Source: Kaistella flava (ex Peng et al. 2021) (GTDB lineage Bacteria; Bacteroidota; Bacteroidia; Flavobacteriales; Weeksellaceae). Taken from it: a stretch of DNA of 64,000 nt. A program made the position numbers and the translations under genes. Within the stretch, counting starts at the first letter, position 1. Each line of letters opens with the position of its first letter. The stretch spans positions 372,001 to 436,000 of the forward strand of contig NZ_CP040442.1 in assembly GCF_015191005.1 (NCBI RefSeq). Reading direction: 5' to 3'. Shown piece after piece: positions 24,704 through 34,540 of this stretch. A model generated the notes under the pieces. That model was not told where the DNA came from. It ran no database searches and saw only the letters and a list, made by a program, of their open reading frames with translations.

Positions 24704-25738
24704 ATGAACATAGAAAAACAAATTTCAGGACTTTGTAAACTAAGTGCTTATATTAAAGATTATTTAGCAAAAGATCCTGCTAATTTTAATGAAGATGATG
24801 AAAATTTCTCTTCTGTTTTAAGAAGATCAGAAATTGAAAATTCATGGTTTACCCTTGAGAATCAAAAAATTGCATTGAATCAGTGGGCGAATTTGTTAAC
24901 TGAAAATAATATCAAACATTGGCTTTCTAAATATCAGGTTGTTAAAACTCCTAAAAAAGTAGGATTAATTTTAGCAGGAAATATTCCACTGGTTGGATTT
25001 CATGATGTGATTTCAGTGATTTTAAGTCAACACATTCCGATGATAAAGTTGTCTTCAAAAGATAAAAGGATGTTGCCGTTTTTATTAAATAAATGGAATG
25101 ATTTTTCTGAAGGAAATGTGCCTTTTGAATTCGTTGAAAGATTAAATGATTTTGATGCGGTAATTGCAACCGGAAGTAATAACACTGCAAGATATCTTGA
25201 ATATTATTTTAAGGATTCACTAAGCATTATCCGTAAAAACAGAACATCAGTCGCTGTTTTAAAAGGGGATGAAACGGAAGCGGAATTGCAACTTTTAGCA
25301 GAAGATATTTTTAGATATTTTGGGTTAGGCTGTCGTAACGTGACCCGACTTTTTATTCCTCAAGATTTTTTAATTGATAAAATATTTGAAAGTTTCCTGA
25401 ATTTTAAAGACGTTATTAATCATAACAAATACGCCAATAATTACGAATACAATCGTGCGATTTATTTGTTGAATGCAGAACGTTTTTGGGATAATAATTT
25501 CGTGATGCTCAAAGAAGATGAAGCGTTGTTTTCGCCACTTTCCGTGTTGAACTTTACTCGATACAATGACATTGAAGAAGTGCGAACTTTTATTAATGAA
25601 AACAAACAAGATATTCAGGCCATTGTTGCAAAACCAGAGTTGGGGTTCGACTCCATTAATTTCGGAGAAGCTCAAAATCCAGGCTTAGATACTTACGCTG
25701 ATAACGTGGATACGATGGAGTTTTTAAGTTTAATATAA
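24704..25738 (+). CDS. Acyl-CoA reductase (LuxC-like)
   Basis: This protein has about 344 residues from ATG 24704; thirteen upstream codons starting at a TTG overlap a TAAATTTG promoter-like box (24660-24667), so the later start is preferred. It belongs to the LuxC acyl-CoA reductase family within the aldehyde dehydrogenase fold. VGLILAGNIPLVGFHDVIS and IKLSSKDKRMLPFL resemble the cofactor-side motifs, and GLGCRNVTRLFIP carries the likely nucleophilic cysteine. It would reduce an acyl-CoA to the aldehyde with NADPH. The physiological substrate in non-luminous bacteria is not known. It is divergent from the ferredoxin gene. Confidence 0.8.
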   Translation: MNIEKQISGLCKLSAYIKDYLAKDPANFNEDDENFSSVLRRSEIENSWFTLENQKIALNQWANLLTENNIKHWLSKYQVVKTPKKVGLILAGNIPLVGFHDVISVILSQHIPMIKLSSKDKRMLPFLLNKWNDFSEGNVPFEFVERLNDFDAVIATGSNNTARYLEYYFKDSLSIIRKNRTSVAVLKGDETEAELQLLAEDIFRYFGLGCRNVTRLFIPQDFLIDKIFESFLNFKDVINHNKYANNYEYNRAIYLLNAERFWDNNFVMLKEDEALFSPLSVLNFTRYNDIEEVRTFINENKQDIQAIVAKPELGFDSINFGEAQNPGLDTYADNVDTMEFLSLI

Positions 25739-25772
25739 TTTTATTTATATTCGTTTACTCAATTAATAAACT

Positions 25773-26459
25773 ATGAATTCATCAGTAATTATTTCTCACG
25801 CTGCTGCCTCTGACCGAGCAGATTTTTATAAAAAAACCTATACGCATGTTGCGATGGCAATTTTGGCTTTCATCGTGGTAGAAAGTTTTTTGATACAAGT
25901 GGTTCCGGAAGAATTTATTCTGGGAATGTTAGGCGGTCGTTTCCTTTGGTTAGGAATTCTAGGTTTATTTTGGCTGGGTTCTTATGTGTCTGAAAAATGG
26001 ACATTATCGCAAAGCAAAACGGTGCAATATGCAGGTTTAGGATTTTATGTTCTACTGGAAGCTGTAATTTTTTTACCATTAATTTATATGGCCGCTACTT
26101 ATGCGGGTATTGATGTTATCAAACAGGCTGGCATGATTACGCTGGCGCTTTTTGTAGGTTTAACAGCGGTTGTTTTTATGACCAATAAGGATTTCTCCTT
26201 TTTACGAACGGCAATTGTAGTGGGCGGATTTATCTCTTTAGGATTAATCGTTGCCGGTGCTATTTTTGGTTTTAATCTGGGACTTTGGTTTTCAGTTGGA
26301 ATGGTTATTTTAGCTGGTGCAAGTATTTTATACCAAACGAGTAAGTTAAAGGATGCGTATTCTACCGATCAATACGTCGGAGCAGCCCTTCTTTTGTTCT
26401 CTTCTGTAATGTTGTTGTTTTGGTATGTCTTAAGGATTTTAATGTCCAGAAGAAGCTAG
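25773..26459 (+). CDS. Bax inhibitor-1 / YccA family membrane protein
   Basis: This 228-residue protein has seven predicted hydrophobic helices and the N-terminal pattern RADFYKKTYTHVAMAILAFI. LSQSKTVQYAGLGFYVLLEA and FVGLTAVVFMTNKDFSFL match the BI-1/TMBIM core. Bacterial relatives such as BsYetJ conduct a calcium leak in a pH-dependent way; the role here is unknown. It follows the acyl-CoA reductase by 34 bases and could share its transcript. A strong terminator follows. Confidence 0.85.
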   Translation: MNSSVIISHAAASDRADFYKKTYTHVAMAILAFIVVESFLIQVVPEEFILGMLGGRFLWLGILGLFWLGSYVSEKWTLSQSKTVQYAGLGFYVLLEAVIFLPLIYMAATYAGIDVIKQAGMITLALFVGLTAVVFMTNKDFSFLRTAIVVGGFISLGLIVAGAIFGFNLGLWFSVGMVILAGASILYQTSKLKDAYSTDQYVGAALLLFSSVMLLFWYVLRILMSRRS

Positions 26460-26491
26460 AAATATAAAGATGATTTTATCTAAAAAATATA

Positions 26492-26520
26492 AAAACCCAG
26501 ATATTACTTCTGGGTTTTTT
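26492..26520 (+). terminator. Terminator after the BI-1 family gene
   Basis: AAACCCAGA pairs with TCTGGGTTT over a 7-base loop and ends in TTTTTT. Confidence 0.8.
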
Positions 26521-26589
26521 GTTGATTGATATCGTTTTTTTAAACTGAATATTTGTAATTATAGATCGAATTTCTATCAAGGACAATAT

Positions 26590-26904
26590 CTACAATCTCG
26601 ATTTTTTCGGATTCAAATAGGTTTTAAAAATCATCACGTTTTGACCAAATTCTTTTAAAATTCTCTCGGTAATATTCGTCAATTCAATTTCGACGAAATC
26701 CTGGCGTTTTTCTTCATTTTCAAAAATCAAAAGCAGGTTCGTGTTTTTACCTTCTGAGATCATCTCGCTTTCAACTTCTGAAAGGATGTATTTTTCGGCG
26801 TCGATTAAATTTTCAACCATTTGATGAAGGTCGGATTTCATGTATTGATCCCACTCTTTACTGATGCTTTCGGTGGTGTGAAAGGTGATGCTTAAAACGC
26901 TCAT
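26590..26904 (-). CDS. DUF4286 family protein
   Basis: This 104-residue cytoplasmic protein has the pattern SVLSITFHTTESISKEWDQY ... EVESEMISEGKNTNLLLIF ... FGQNVMIFKTYL, as in the DUF4286 family, a small ferredoxin-like alpha/beta fold found mostly in Bacteroidota. No biochemical role is known to me. It is a single gene convergent with the BI-1 family gene and divergent from gyrA. Confidence 0.75.
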   Translation of the reverse strand: MSVLSITFHTTESISKEWDQYMKSDLHQMVENLIDAEKYILSEVESEMISEGKNTNLLLIFENEEKRQDFVEIELTNITERILKEFGQNVMIFKTYLNPKKSRL

Positions 26905-27050
26905 TTTTTTAACTTTTTTTATGATTCTCGGAGGAAATTATAGCGCAAAAATCGGGATTTTTTTCGTACTTTAGCACGTTATTAAAATCTGAATTATAAG
27001 AAAAGTCAAGTCTAATTGTAAGTGCTTGATTTTCATTTTATTAAAATATT

Positions 27051-29681
27051 ATGCATACAGAAGGAGAAAGGTTAATTCCTATCAACATTGTTGATGAAAT
27101 GAAATCCTCTTATATCGATTATTCGATGTCGGTAATTGTTTCCAGAGCGTTACCCGATGTAAGAGATGGCTTGAAGCCGGTTCACAGAAGAGTTCTTTAC
27201 GGAATGTACGGATTGAACGTTTTTTCAAACAGAAAACATTTAAAGTCAGCGAGAATCGTAGGAGATGTTCTCGGTAAGTATCACCCACACGGTGATACCT
27301 CCGTTTACGATGCGATGGTAAGAATGGCGCAGCCTTGGAGTTTGCGTTATCAACTGGTTGACGGACAGGGTAACTTTGGGTCTGTAGATGGTGATCCGCC
27401 AGCAGCAATGCGTTATACTGAAGCAAGAATGAAAAAGATTTCAGATGAAATTTTAGCAGATCTTGATAAAGATACCGTTGACTTTCAAAATAACTTTGAT
27501 GATTCCATGACGGAACCTTCTGTTATGCCAACGAAAATCCCTAACCTTTTGGTGAATGGAACTTCGGGTATTGCAGTGGGAATGGCGACCAATATGGCAC
27601 CGCATAACCTTACTGAATCTATCGACGCCATTTGTGCGTATATCGATAATCCAGAAATTACGATTGATGAGTTGATGAAACATATCAGCGCTCCCGATTT
27701 TCCAACTGGTGGAATTATATATGGTTACGACGGTGTTCGTGATGCTTTACATACTGGACGTGGACGAATTGTCTTGCGTGCAAAAGTGGGTTTTGAAGAA
27801 ATTGGAAATAGAAATGCAATTATCGTAACCGAGCTTCCTTATCAGGTGAACAAGGCGGATATGATTGCCAGAACAGCAGAACTTGTAAAAGATGACAAGA
27901 TTATTGGGATTTATGAAATCCGTGATGAATCTGACAGACAAGGAATGCGTGTCGTTTATGAACTTAAACATGATGCGATACCGAATGTAGTTTTAAATAT
28001 GCTTTATAAATATACGGCATTACAAACTTCATTCAGTGTTAATAATATTGCCTTGGTTAAAGGGCGTCCGGTACAGTTAAATGTTAAGGATTTAATTCTT
28101 CATTTTGTAGATCACAGACATGAAGTAATTGTTCGTAGAACGAAATATGATTTAAGAAAAGCGAGAGAAAGAGCGCATATTCTTGAAGGTTTCATGAAAG
28201 TGATTGGAACTCAAGATTCTTTAGATAAAGCAATTGCAATTATTCGTCACAGTTCAAATCCAGCGGAAGCAAAAGAAGGTTTGATGAACGAATTCGAGCT
28301 TTCTGACATTCAGGCGCAAGCAATCTTAGATTTAAGGTTAGCTCGTTTGACTGGGATGGAACTCGATAAGATCCGTGCAGAATATGATGAGATCATGGCG
28401 TTAATTAATGATTTAGAAGATATTTTGGCCAATGAGCCAAGAAGATATCAGATCATTAAAGACGAAATGTTAGACATGAAAGAAAAGTACGGTGACGAAA
28501 GAAGAACGGAAATTGATTATTCAGGAGGCGAAATGTCGATTGAAGATTTAATTCCAGACGAAAAAGTAGTTCTTACGATTTCTCATGCAGGTTATATTAA
28601 AAGAACTTCGCTTTCAGAATATAAAGTACAGAGTAGAGGTGGCGTAGGAAACCGTGCAGCAACAACCAGAGATGAAGATTTCCTGGAATATATTGTAGCG
28701 GCAACCAATCACCAGTACATGCTCTTCTTTACCGAAAAAGGTAAATGTTTCTGGTTAAGAGTATTTGAAATTCCTGAAGGTTCTAAAATTTCAAAAGGTA
28801 GAGCTGTTCAGAATTTAATTAATATCGAACCGGATGATAAAATTAAAGCCTACATCAGAACCAATGATTTAAAGGATCAAGAATATATTAATAAAATGAA
28901 TGTCGTGATGATTACCAAAAACGGAACCATCAAGAAAACTTCATTAGAAGCCTATTCAAGACCTAGAACAAATGGGGTGAATGCTATAGAAATTAGAGAA
29001 AACGATCAACTTCTAGGTGCAAGATTAACAGATGGAAATTCTGAAATCATGATTGCAACCAAAGATGGTAAATGTATTCGTTTCCCAGAAGAGAAAGCCA
29101 GAGCGGTAGGACGTGGTTCCATCGGTGTTCGTGGTATTTCTTTGGGAGAAGGTGACGAAGTTATTGGTATGATCGTTGTGAACGATGTCGAGAATGAAAC
29201 CGTTTTAGTGGTTTCTGAAAAAGGATACGGGAAACGTACGGCGGTAGAAGACTACCGAATTACCAACCGTGGCGGGAAAGGAGTAATTACTTTAAATGTT
29301 ACCGAGAAAACTGGTAATCTGATCGCAATTCAAATGGTAACCGACGAAGATGGTCTAATGATCATCAACAAGTCTGGTGTTGCAATTAGAATGGGAATGG
29401 ATGAAATGCGGGTAATGGGTAGGAATACTCAAGGTGTGAAAGTAATCAACTTGAAAAAGAATGATGAAATTGCTGCCATCGCGAAAGTAGAAATGGATAA
29501 AGAAGTAATCATTGAAGAAGGAGAAATAGTGGAAGGTGCAGAAGATGCGGAAGGAACTCCAATCGCGGAAACTGACTCAACGACTGAAACTGATTTAACT
29601 ACCGAAGCTGACCCAACTATTGAGATCGAAAACAATCAAAACGAAGAAAATGAAGATTCAGAAGACGAATCTGCCGAATAA
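27051..29681 (+). CDS. gyrA: DNA gyrase subunit A
   Basis: This 876-residue subunit cuts and rejoins DNA in the A2B2 gyrase that introduces negative supercoils. Numbering runs parallel to E. coli: the catalytic tyrosine is Y122 in [10 protein letters not shown], and the quinolone region reads [12 protein letters not shown] with Thr83 and Asp87. Where E. coli has Ser83, threonine occurs here; it is the wild-type residue in some other bacteria. The C-terminal pinwheel carries gyrase-type boxes ([24 protein letters not shown]). The last ~45 residues are a low-complexity Thr/Glu/Asp-rich acidic tail. gyrB is not in the window. Confidence 0.95.
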   Translation: MHTEGERLIPINIVDEMKSSYIDYSMSVIVSRALPDVRDGLKPVHRRVLYGMYGLNVFSNRKHLKSARIVGDVLGKYHPHGDTSVYDAMVRMAQPWSLRYQLVDGQGNFGSVDGDPPAAMRYTEARMKKISDEILADLDKDTVDFQNNFDDSMTEPSVMPTKIPNLLVNGTSGIAVGMATNMAPHNLTESIDAICAYIDNPEITIDELMKHISAPDFPTGGIIYGYDGVRDALHTGRGRIVLRAKVGFEEIGNRNAIIVTELPYQVNKADMIARTAELVKDDKIIGIYEIRDESDRQGMRVVYELKHDAIPNVVLNMLYKYTALQTSFSVNNIALVKGRPVQLNVKDLILHFVDHRHEVIVRRTKYDLRKARERAHILEGFMKVIGTQDSLDKAIAIIRHSSNPAEAKEGLMNEFELSDIQAQAILDLRLARLTGMELDKIRAEYDEIMALINDLEDILANEPRRYQIIKDEMLDMKEKYGDERRTEIDYSGGEMSIEDLIPDEKVVLTISHAGYIKRTSLSEYKVQSRGGVGNRAATTRDEDFLEYIVAATNHQYMLFFTEKGKCFWLRVFEIPEGSKISKGRAVQNLINIEPDDKIKAYIRTNDLKDQEYINKMNVVMITKNGTIKKTSLEAYSRPRTNGVNAIEIRENDQLLGARLTDGNSEIMIATKDGKCIRFPEEKARAVGRGSIGVRGISLGEGDEVIGMIVVNDVENETVLVVSEKGYGKRTAVEDYRITNRGGKGVITLNVTEKTGNLIAIQMVTDEDGLMIINKSGVAIRMGMDEMRVMGRNTQGVKVINLKKNDEIAAIAKVEMDKEVIIEEGEIVEGAEDAEGTPIAETDSTTETDLTTEADPTIEIENNQNEENEDSEDESAE

Positions 29682-29710
29682 TAAATTACCCAATTTTTAA
29701 TTAAAATAAA

Positions 29711-31099
29711 ATGAAAAAAATATTTTTAAGCGCCGCAATGCTTGCCGTTGCATTAGCATTTGGACAAAAAAAGGAAATCGCAGCAGCCGTAAAAGCAATT
29801 GATGCTGGAGATATCGCTACTACAAATGCACAAGTTGCACAAGCAGAAAGTGCGATGGGAAACAAAACTTATCTTTTGGAACCTGCTGTTTTAGAGCAAT
29901 ATTATTATGCGAAAGGTTTGTCACTTTTAAAATCAGGAAAGACTGCAGAAGGTGCTTCTTATTTGGCAAAGATTAATGATTTGGCAAAGAATAAAATCTA
30001 TGTCGGAAAAGATTCTTCGAAAAATAAAGTGTATTACGTTGGTAAAACAGCTGCTGATGAATCAGGAGTACAAGGTTTAAAAGAGGAATCTTATGTTCCG
30101 ACTTTAACTACTAAGTTATCTGCATCAATTAATCCGGTTATCGAATCTGCCAATAAAGCAGCTTTAGATGCGTATAATGCAAAAAAATATGCAGACGCTG
30201 CTCCTAAGTTTCAAGAAGTTTATGACTTATTGAAAGCTGCAGGACAGGACAATAAAAAATACTTGTATTATGCAGGTTTAACTTATGCACTTGCTGACAA
30301 GAAAAAAGAAGCTACAGAGATTTATCAGAATTTGATTAATTCTGGCTATACCGGAGTTGAAACAACTTATACTGCAAAAAATAAAAAAAGCAATGAAGTT
30401 GAGAATTTGGAGAAATCTACTTGGGAACTCTATAAAAAAATGGGTGCAACTGGAGAATATACTGAGTTTAAAACAGAAGTTTCTAAAAGTTTAGAGCAGG
30501 AATTATATGAAACTACAGCGGCTTTGCTTATCGATACAGATAAATCTGAAGAAGCTTTAGCATTAATCGAAAAAGGATTAAAAAAATTCCCAACAAGTTC
30601 TAAATTAACTGAAAATCAAGGAACAGCTTATTTTAAATCAGGGAAAACAAATGAATTTGTTGGAAACTTGAAAGCCCAATTGGCGAAAAATCCAAATGAT
30701 GCTAACAACTGGTACAATTTAGGAGTTTTACAAAGTAAAGATCCTGCGACTGAAGCAGATGCTTTGGCTTCTTACAAAAAAGCAGTAGAAATAAATCCAA
30801 ACTTGGCTGTAGCTTGGCAAAACCTTACCTACACTACGATGGGTGACGACGCCAAAGCAGTTGATGATTATAACGCGGCCAGAAAAGCAGGAAAAACTGA
30901 GCTGGCTAATAAAATCATTGAAGGACGAAGAGTGAGATTAGCAGCGACTTTACCTTATGCAGAAAAATGGTATCAAAGTGATATGAATAATTTAGATGCA
31001 GTAAGTCTTTTAAGAGGATTGTATTTATCCAATAAAAACGACGCTAAGTATCAGGAATTTAAAGCAAAAGAAGCAGCGATGAAAGCAGCTCAAAAATAA
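29711..31099 (+). CDS. Secreted tetratricopeptide repeat protein
   Basis: This 462-residue protein begins with a signal peptide (MKKIFLSAAMLAVALAFGQ). TPR-like helical pairs are seen at ~155-200 (AYNAKKYADAAPKFQEVYDL) and ~325-375, including NDANNWYNLGVLQSKDPATE followed by ALASYKKAVEINPNL. It is rich in Ala, Lys and Glu. It probably acts as a periplasmic or surface scaffold; the partner is unknown. It starts 29 bases after gyrA, so read-through is possible, and it ends at a strong terminator. Confidence 0.8.
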   Translation: MKKIFLSAAMLAVALAFGQKKEIAAAVKAIDAGDIATTNAQVAQAESAMGNKTYLLEPAVLEQYYYAKGLSLLKSGKTAEGASYLAKINDLAKNKIYVGKDSSKNKVYYVGKTAADESGVQGLKEESYVPTLTTKLSASINPVIESANKAALDAYNAKKYADAAPKFQEVYDLLKAAGQDNKKYLYYAGLTYALADKKKEATEIYQNLINSGYTGVETTYTAKNKKSNEVENLEKSTWELYKKMGATGEYTEFKTEVSKSLEQELYETTAALLIDTDKSEEALALIEKGLKKFPTSSKLTENQGTAYFKSGKTNEFVGNLKAQLAKNPNDANNWYNLGVLQSKDPATEADALASYKKAVEINPNLAVAWQNLTYTTMGDDAKAVDDYNAARKAGKTELANKIIEGRRVRLAATLPYAEKWYQSDMNNLDAVSLLRGLYLSNKNDAKYQEFKAKEAAMKAAQK

Positions 31100-31123
31100 G
31101 ATCTAAAAAAATAGATTTAATCA

Positions 31124-31160
31124 AAGTATATCGAATTCATTTTCGATATACTTTTTTTTT
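31124..31160 (+). terminator. Terminator after the TPR gene
   Basis: The 12-bp perfect stem AAGTATATCGAA / TTCGATATACTT with a 6-base loop is followed by nine T residues. Confidence 0.85.
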
Positions 31161-31251
31161 GAAGTGAATGACCAAATATTATTAAAACTTTAAGACACAT
31201 CCTTTTTTAAACTCTCAATTTCTTCGTAAATTCACAACCAAATTATATATT

Positions 31252-33024
31252 ATGACTTCATCAGAAAAAATAGTGGCACTTCGCCAAAAAATGTCAGAAA
31301 ATAATATAGATGCTTTTATTGTTTATTCTGCAGACCCTCACATGAGTGAATATTTGCCCGCAGAATGGCAAGAGAGATCGTGGCTTTCTGGTTTTACTGG
31401 GTCAGCTGGATTCGTTGTTATTACCCATGATAAAGCAGGATTATGGACCGATGGTAGATATTTTGTACAAGCACCAATTGAACTGAAAGATTCCGGAATT
31501 GATCTTTTTAAAGATGGAATGGAAGGAACTCCGAATTATATCGACTGGATTATTTCTGAAATCCCGGATAACGGAACTGTAGCAGTTAACGCCATTGCAA
31601 CTTCAAATGCCAACTGGGAATTGTTGACCGAAAAACTTTCAGCAAAAGGAAGAAAATTAGTTGATTTACCATTATTAAAAGAAATCTGGACCAACAGAAA
31701 TCCAGAAGCTAAAAAGAATCCAATTTTCGTACAGCCAGTAGAAAGAGCAGGAAAGTCAGTCAATGATAAGTTGGTTGATATTCGTAATAAAATGGAAGAA
31801 CTGGATGCTTCAGTTCATATTATTTCCAGTTTAGATGATGTAGCCTGGACTTTAAATTTACGCGGAAGTGATGTTCAGTCCAATCCCGTATTTTTAGGAT
31901 ATATTATTTTGACTAAAAATGAAGCGAAACTATATGTGGATTTAGAAAAGCTGGATGTTGACTCCAGAAAACAAATGGATGAATCTTGTGTTAAGATGCT
32001 TCCTTACGAAGAATTCTACAATGATCTAAAAAACATTAGCGACGAAAAAGTATTGATTTCACCGAACAGTAATCAATTGATTTTTGAAGCTTTGAAAAAT
32101 AATAACACTTTTATTAAAGCACCCGTTCCAGGAAATTTAATGAAAGCGATTAAAAATGAAACCGAGTTAGAAGGTTTCAGAATCGTGATGCAGAGAGATG
32201 GAGTAGCGATGGTGAAATTCCTTTATTGGTTAACCCATCAAGCTGGAAAAGAACCGATGACCGAATTTTCTATCGGTGAAAAATTAAGAGGTTTCCGTGC
32301 AGAAGGTAAAAACTTCGTGGGCGAAAGTTTCGGCAGTATCGTCGGTTACAAAGAAAATGGTGCAATTATGCATTATTCAGCAAAAAGTGAAGGAAGTAAA
32401 GAAGTAACCAATGAAGCGACAATTCTGGTAGATTCCGGCGGTCAATATTTAGAAGGAACTACCGATATCACCAGAACTTTGGCTTTGGGAACCCCTTCTG
32501 ATGAATTTAAAGAAAACTGTACTTTAGCTTTAAAAGGATTAATCCAACTTTCAATGGTGAAATTCCCGAAAGGCACTCGTGGTGTTCAACTGGACGCATT
32601 TGCAAGGATGGCACTTTGGAAAGAAAACAAAGATTTCAACCACGGAACCGGACATGGAGTAGGAAGTTTTATGAATGTACATGAAGGTCCGCAGAATATC
32701 AGAAAAGACATGAATCCGCAGGAATTAATTCCAGGAATGGTTTTGTCAAATGAACCAGGGTTCTACTACGACTACCATTATGGGATCCGTCACGAAAACT
32801 TAATTGCCGTGAAGGAAACAGAAACCACAGACTTCGGAACATTTTATGAATTCGAAACATTAACACTTTGTCCATTCGACAAGAAAGTAATCAATGCTGA
32901 TTTATTGACGCCACCAGAAAAAGAATGGCTGAACAATTATCACCGTTGGTGCGAAGAAAAGCTCGCCGCAGATTTGCAGGGAGACATCAAGGAATGGTTC
33001 TTAGAACTTGTAAAACCGATCTAA
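31252..33024 (+). CDS. pepP: Xaa-Pro aminopeptidase (aminopeptidase P, M24B)
   Basis: This 590-residue protein is the long three-domain form of aminopeptidase P (two creatinase-like N-terminal domains and a C-terminal pita-bread domain), as in eukaryotic XPNPEP1. Metal ligands are visible: ILVDSGGQY and GTTDITRT (two Asp), HGTGHGVGSFMNVHEGP (His), LSNEPGFY (Glu) and the last Glu in RHENLIAV. It removes an N-terminal residue preceding proline. No signal peptide is visible, so it is cytoplasmic. It stands alone between two terminators. Confidence 0.9.
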   Translation: MTSSEKIVALRQKMSENNIDAFIVYSADPHMSEYLPAEWQERSWLSGFTGSAGFVVITHDKAGLWTDGRYFVQAPIELKDSGIDLFKDGMEGTPNYIDWIISEIPDNGTVAVNAIATSNANWELLTEKLSAKGRKLVDLPLLKEIWTNRNPEAKKNPIFVQPVERAGKSVNDKLVDIRNKMEELDASVHIISSLDDVAWTLNLRGSDVQSNPVFLGYIILTKNEAKLYVDLEKLDVDSRKQMDESCVKMLPYEEFYNDLKNISDEKVLISPNSNQLIFEALKNNNTFIKAPVPGNLMKAIKNETELEGFRIVMQRDGVAMVKFLYWLTHQAGKEPMTEFSIGEKLRGFRAEGKNFVGESFGSIVGYKENGAIMHYSAKSEGSKEVTNEATILVDSGGQYLEGTTDITRTLALGTPSDEFKENCTLALKGLIQLSMVKFPKGTRGVQLDAFARMALWKENKDFNHGTGHGVGSFMNVHEGPQNIRKDMNPQELIPGMVLSNEPGFYYDYHYGIRHENLIAVKETETTDFGTFYEFETLTLCPFDKKVINADLLTPPEKEWLNNYHRWCEEKLAADLQGDIKEWFLELVKPI

Positions 33025-33031
33025 AATAAAG

Positions 33032-33063
33032 AAGTGCAGCTGATTATAGCTGCACTTTTTTTA
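33032..33063 (+). terminator. Terminator after pepP
   Basis: AAGTGCAGCT pairs with AGCTGCACTT over a 6-base loop, followed by a T run. It may also serve the convergent gene on the minus strand. Confidence 0.85.
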
Positions 33064-33077
33064 TAGTAATGTGGTGA

Positions 33078-33371
33078 TTATTTCACTGGAACTGTTTTTA
33101 CCTCTTTGTCCATTTCACCTACTTTTTTGGTTTTAATGGTGGCGGTTTTATCTTCCGTATTCACTCTTTTAACGTACTTATTGCCTCTTTTGGTTTTTTT
33201 CTTAACCTTGTAGCCATTATGTTCTGGGTGTTTCGGATGTACGATATTATGAATATCCTGTGTGATTGTGGCCGTTTTTTTTACTTCATCTTTTTCTTTT
33301 GGTTTTACTTCCTGTGCTTGTGCCAGAGCCAATCCGCCAAAGAAAATCATTAAGACAACTAATTTTTTCAT
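33078..33371 (-). CDS. Small secreted basic protein, hypothetical
   Basis: From the ATG at 33371 the protein has ~97 residues and a clear signal peptide (MKKLVVLMIFFGGLALAQAQ). The mature part is short and Lys/Thr/Val-rich (VKKTATITQDIHNIVHPKHP, then YKVKKKTKRGNKYVKRV), without cysteines or a recognised domain. It would be exported to the periplasm or beyond. Seventeen upstream in-frame codons are not used in this call because the signal peptide begins at the later methionine. Function is unknown. Confidence 0.65.
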   Translation of the reverse strand: MKKLVVLMIFFGGLALAQAQEVKPKEKDEVKKTATITQDIHNIVHPKHPEHNGYKVKKKTKRGNKYVKRVNTEDKTATIKTKKVGEMDKEVKTVPVK

Positions 33372-33815
33372 ACTGTTATTTTTTAATTTGTTATCATATG
33401 CTTTAAACAATGTTAATGCCATTTGATTATTAAAGTTTTGTTAATTTACATATAATGTTAAATAATCAATAACGTATTTGATTTGTCGATGAAGAATCTT
33501 AATTTGATAGAGTCTTTCTAATATCATCAGATCTTAAATGCTGCCTCATTTAGCAGTGAATTCTATATGGTACTTTTTAGATATATTGAATCAACTTCTT
33601 TAGGAGCAAGAATATTTTATCTTCTTTGAAAAAGCAGTCCCGCTGTCCACTATATCCCAAGCAGCAGCAAACCCTTCTCTTTTGGGGATGCCGTTTCCAT
33701 CGGGGCTAAAAGTTCAGTCAGTTTCTATTTTCGATGATGATGCGTTCATAAAATATCAATTATAGATTTTTATTAAATGCGTTCTTAGAGAACTATTCAC
33801 AACAAATCAATTAAC
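33372..33815. other. Non-coding stretch with a dispersed repeat
   Basis: No gene is supported over about 440 bases. It holds the promoter region of the small secreted protein, AT-rich filler and the minus-strand repeat copy listed at 33630-33712. Confidence 0.5.
33630..33712 (-). repeat. Dispersed ~90-bp repeat (AGCCCCG...CGGGAC), copy 1
   Basis: On the minus strand it reads AGCCCCGATGGAAACGGCAT, then a purine-rich middle, TGGGATATAGTGGA and CAGCGGGAC. It aligns with the plus-strand sequence at 39607-39699 through most of its length. I recognise this as a family common in Chryseobacterium-like genomes; function is unknown. Confidence 0.65.
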
Positions 33816-33853
33816 AAAACCGCCTCAAAATAGTTGTATTTTGAGGCGGTTTT
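33816..33853 (-). terminator. Hairpin terminator after the deaminase gene
   Basis: A perfect 17-bp stem (AAAACCGCCTCAAAATA and its complement) with a 4-base loop. The arms end in A and T tracts on both strands, so it can work in either direction. Confidence 0.7.
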
Positions 33854-33874
33854 ACTTTAGAAAATATTCAATAT

Positions 33875-34366
33875 TTATTTTTTAGTCCATGCTTTTTGAT
33901 GCAATTTCTTAATCTCTTCCAGCAAATCACCTTCCGCCGGGCCACGAATTTCTATATTTTTAATGATATCTTCAACAGGTAAAAAATTAATTTTAGCTTC
34001 TGGAAGATTGTATTCTTTTTGCCATTCTCCCAACTGTCTGGCAGAACTCAAATAAACCAAGGCTCCCAAACCAACCCAGCCATGCGCCGCCGAACACATC
34101 GGGCAATGTTCACCGGTGGTGTACATCGTTGTCTTTGCTCTTTCTTCCTCCGATAAATTCTCTGCAGCCCAATAGGCGAGATCAATTTCGGGATGTGCCA
34201 GAATCGTTTTTTCATTCACACGGTTTCGCGCTTCTTCGATAATCTTTCCGTCTTCATCGACCAAAATAGAACCGAATGCTTCATCACCAGCTTCCACCGC
34301 TTCTTTAGCCAGTTCCAAACATCTTCTTAAATATTTACCGTCTATTTCTTTTAATTGTTGCGCCAT
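33875..34366 (-). CDS. Nucleoside/base deaminase (cytidine-deaminase fold)
   Basis: This zinc deaminase has about 163 residues from MAQQLKEIDG (start 34366). The first zinc motif is H-P-E (LAHPEIDL) instead of the common HAE, with the catalytic glutamate kept. The second is EHCPMCSAA, giving the two cysteine ligands. The segment DEAFGSILVDEDGKII is typical of the guanine/cytosine deaminase branch (CMP/dCMP deaminase family). The substrate cannot be decided from sequence; guanine, cytosine or a modified nucleoside are possible. It is a single gene with a strong hairpin behind it. Confidence 0.8.
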   Translation of the reverse strand: MAQQLKEIDGKYLRRCLELAKEAVEAGDEAFGSILVDEDGKIIEEARNRVNEKTILAHPEIDLAYWAAENLSEEERAKTTMYTTGEHCPMCSAAHGWVGLGALVYLSSARQLGEWQKEYNLPEAKINFLPVEDIIKNIEIRGPAEGDLLEEIKKLHQKAWTKK

Positions 34367-34540
34367 TTTTTTCTTTTTAATTTTCAAAAAATCAATAGGA
34401 ACGGGCTTAAGACCGTTTTCAAAATAATAAATTATTCATTGGCTTTAGCCGAAACTTATTCGGTTTTGGCTAAAGCTAATTCTCTTAATTAATTCTTACA
34501 TCGGGTTGTAACCCGATGCTATTCAATCGCTTCTCACGAA

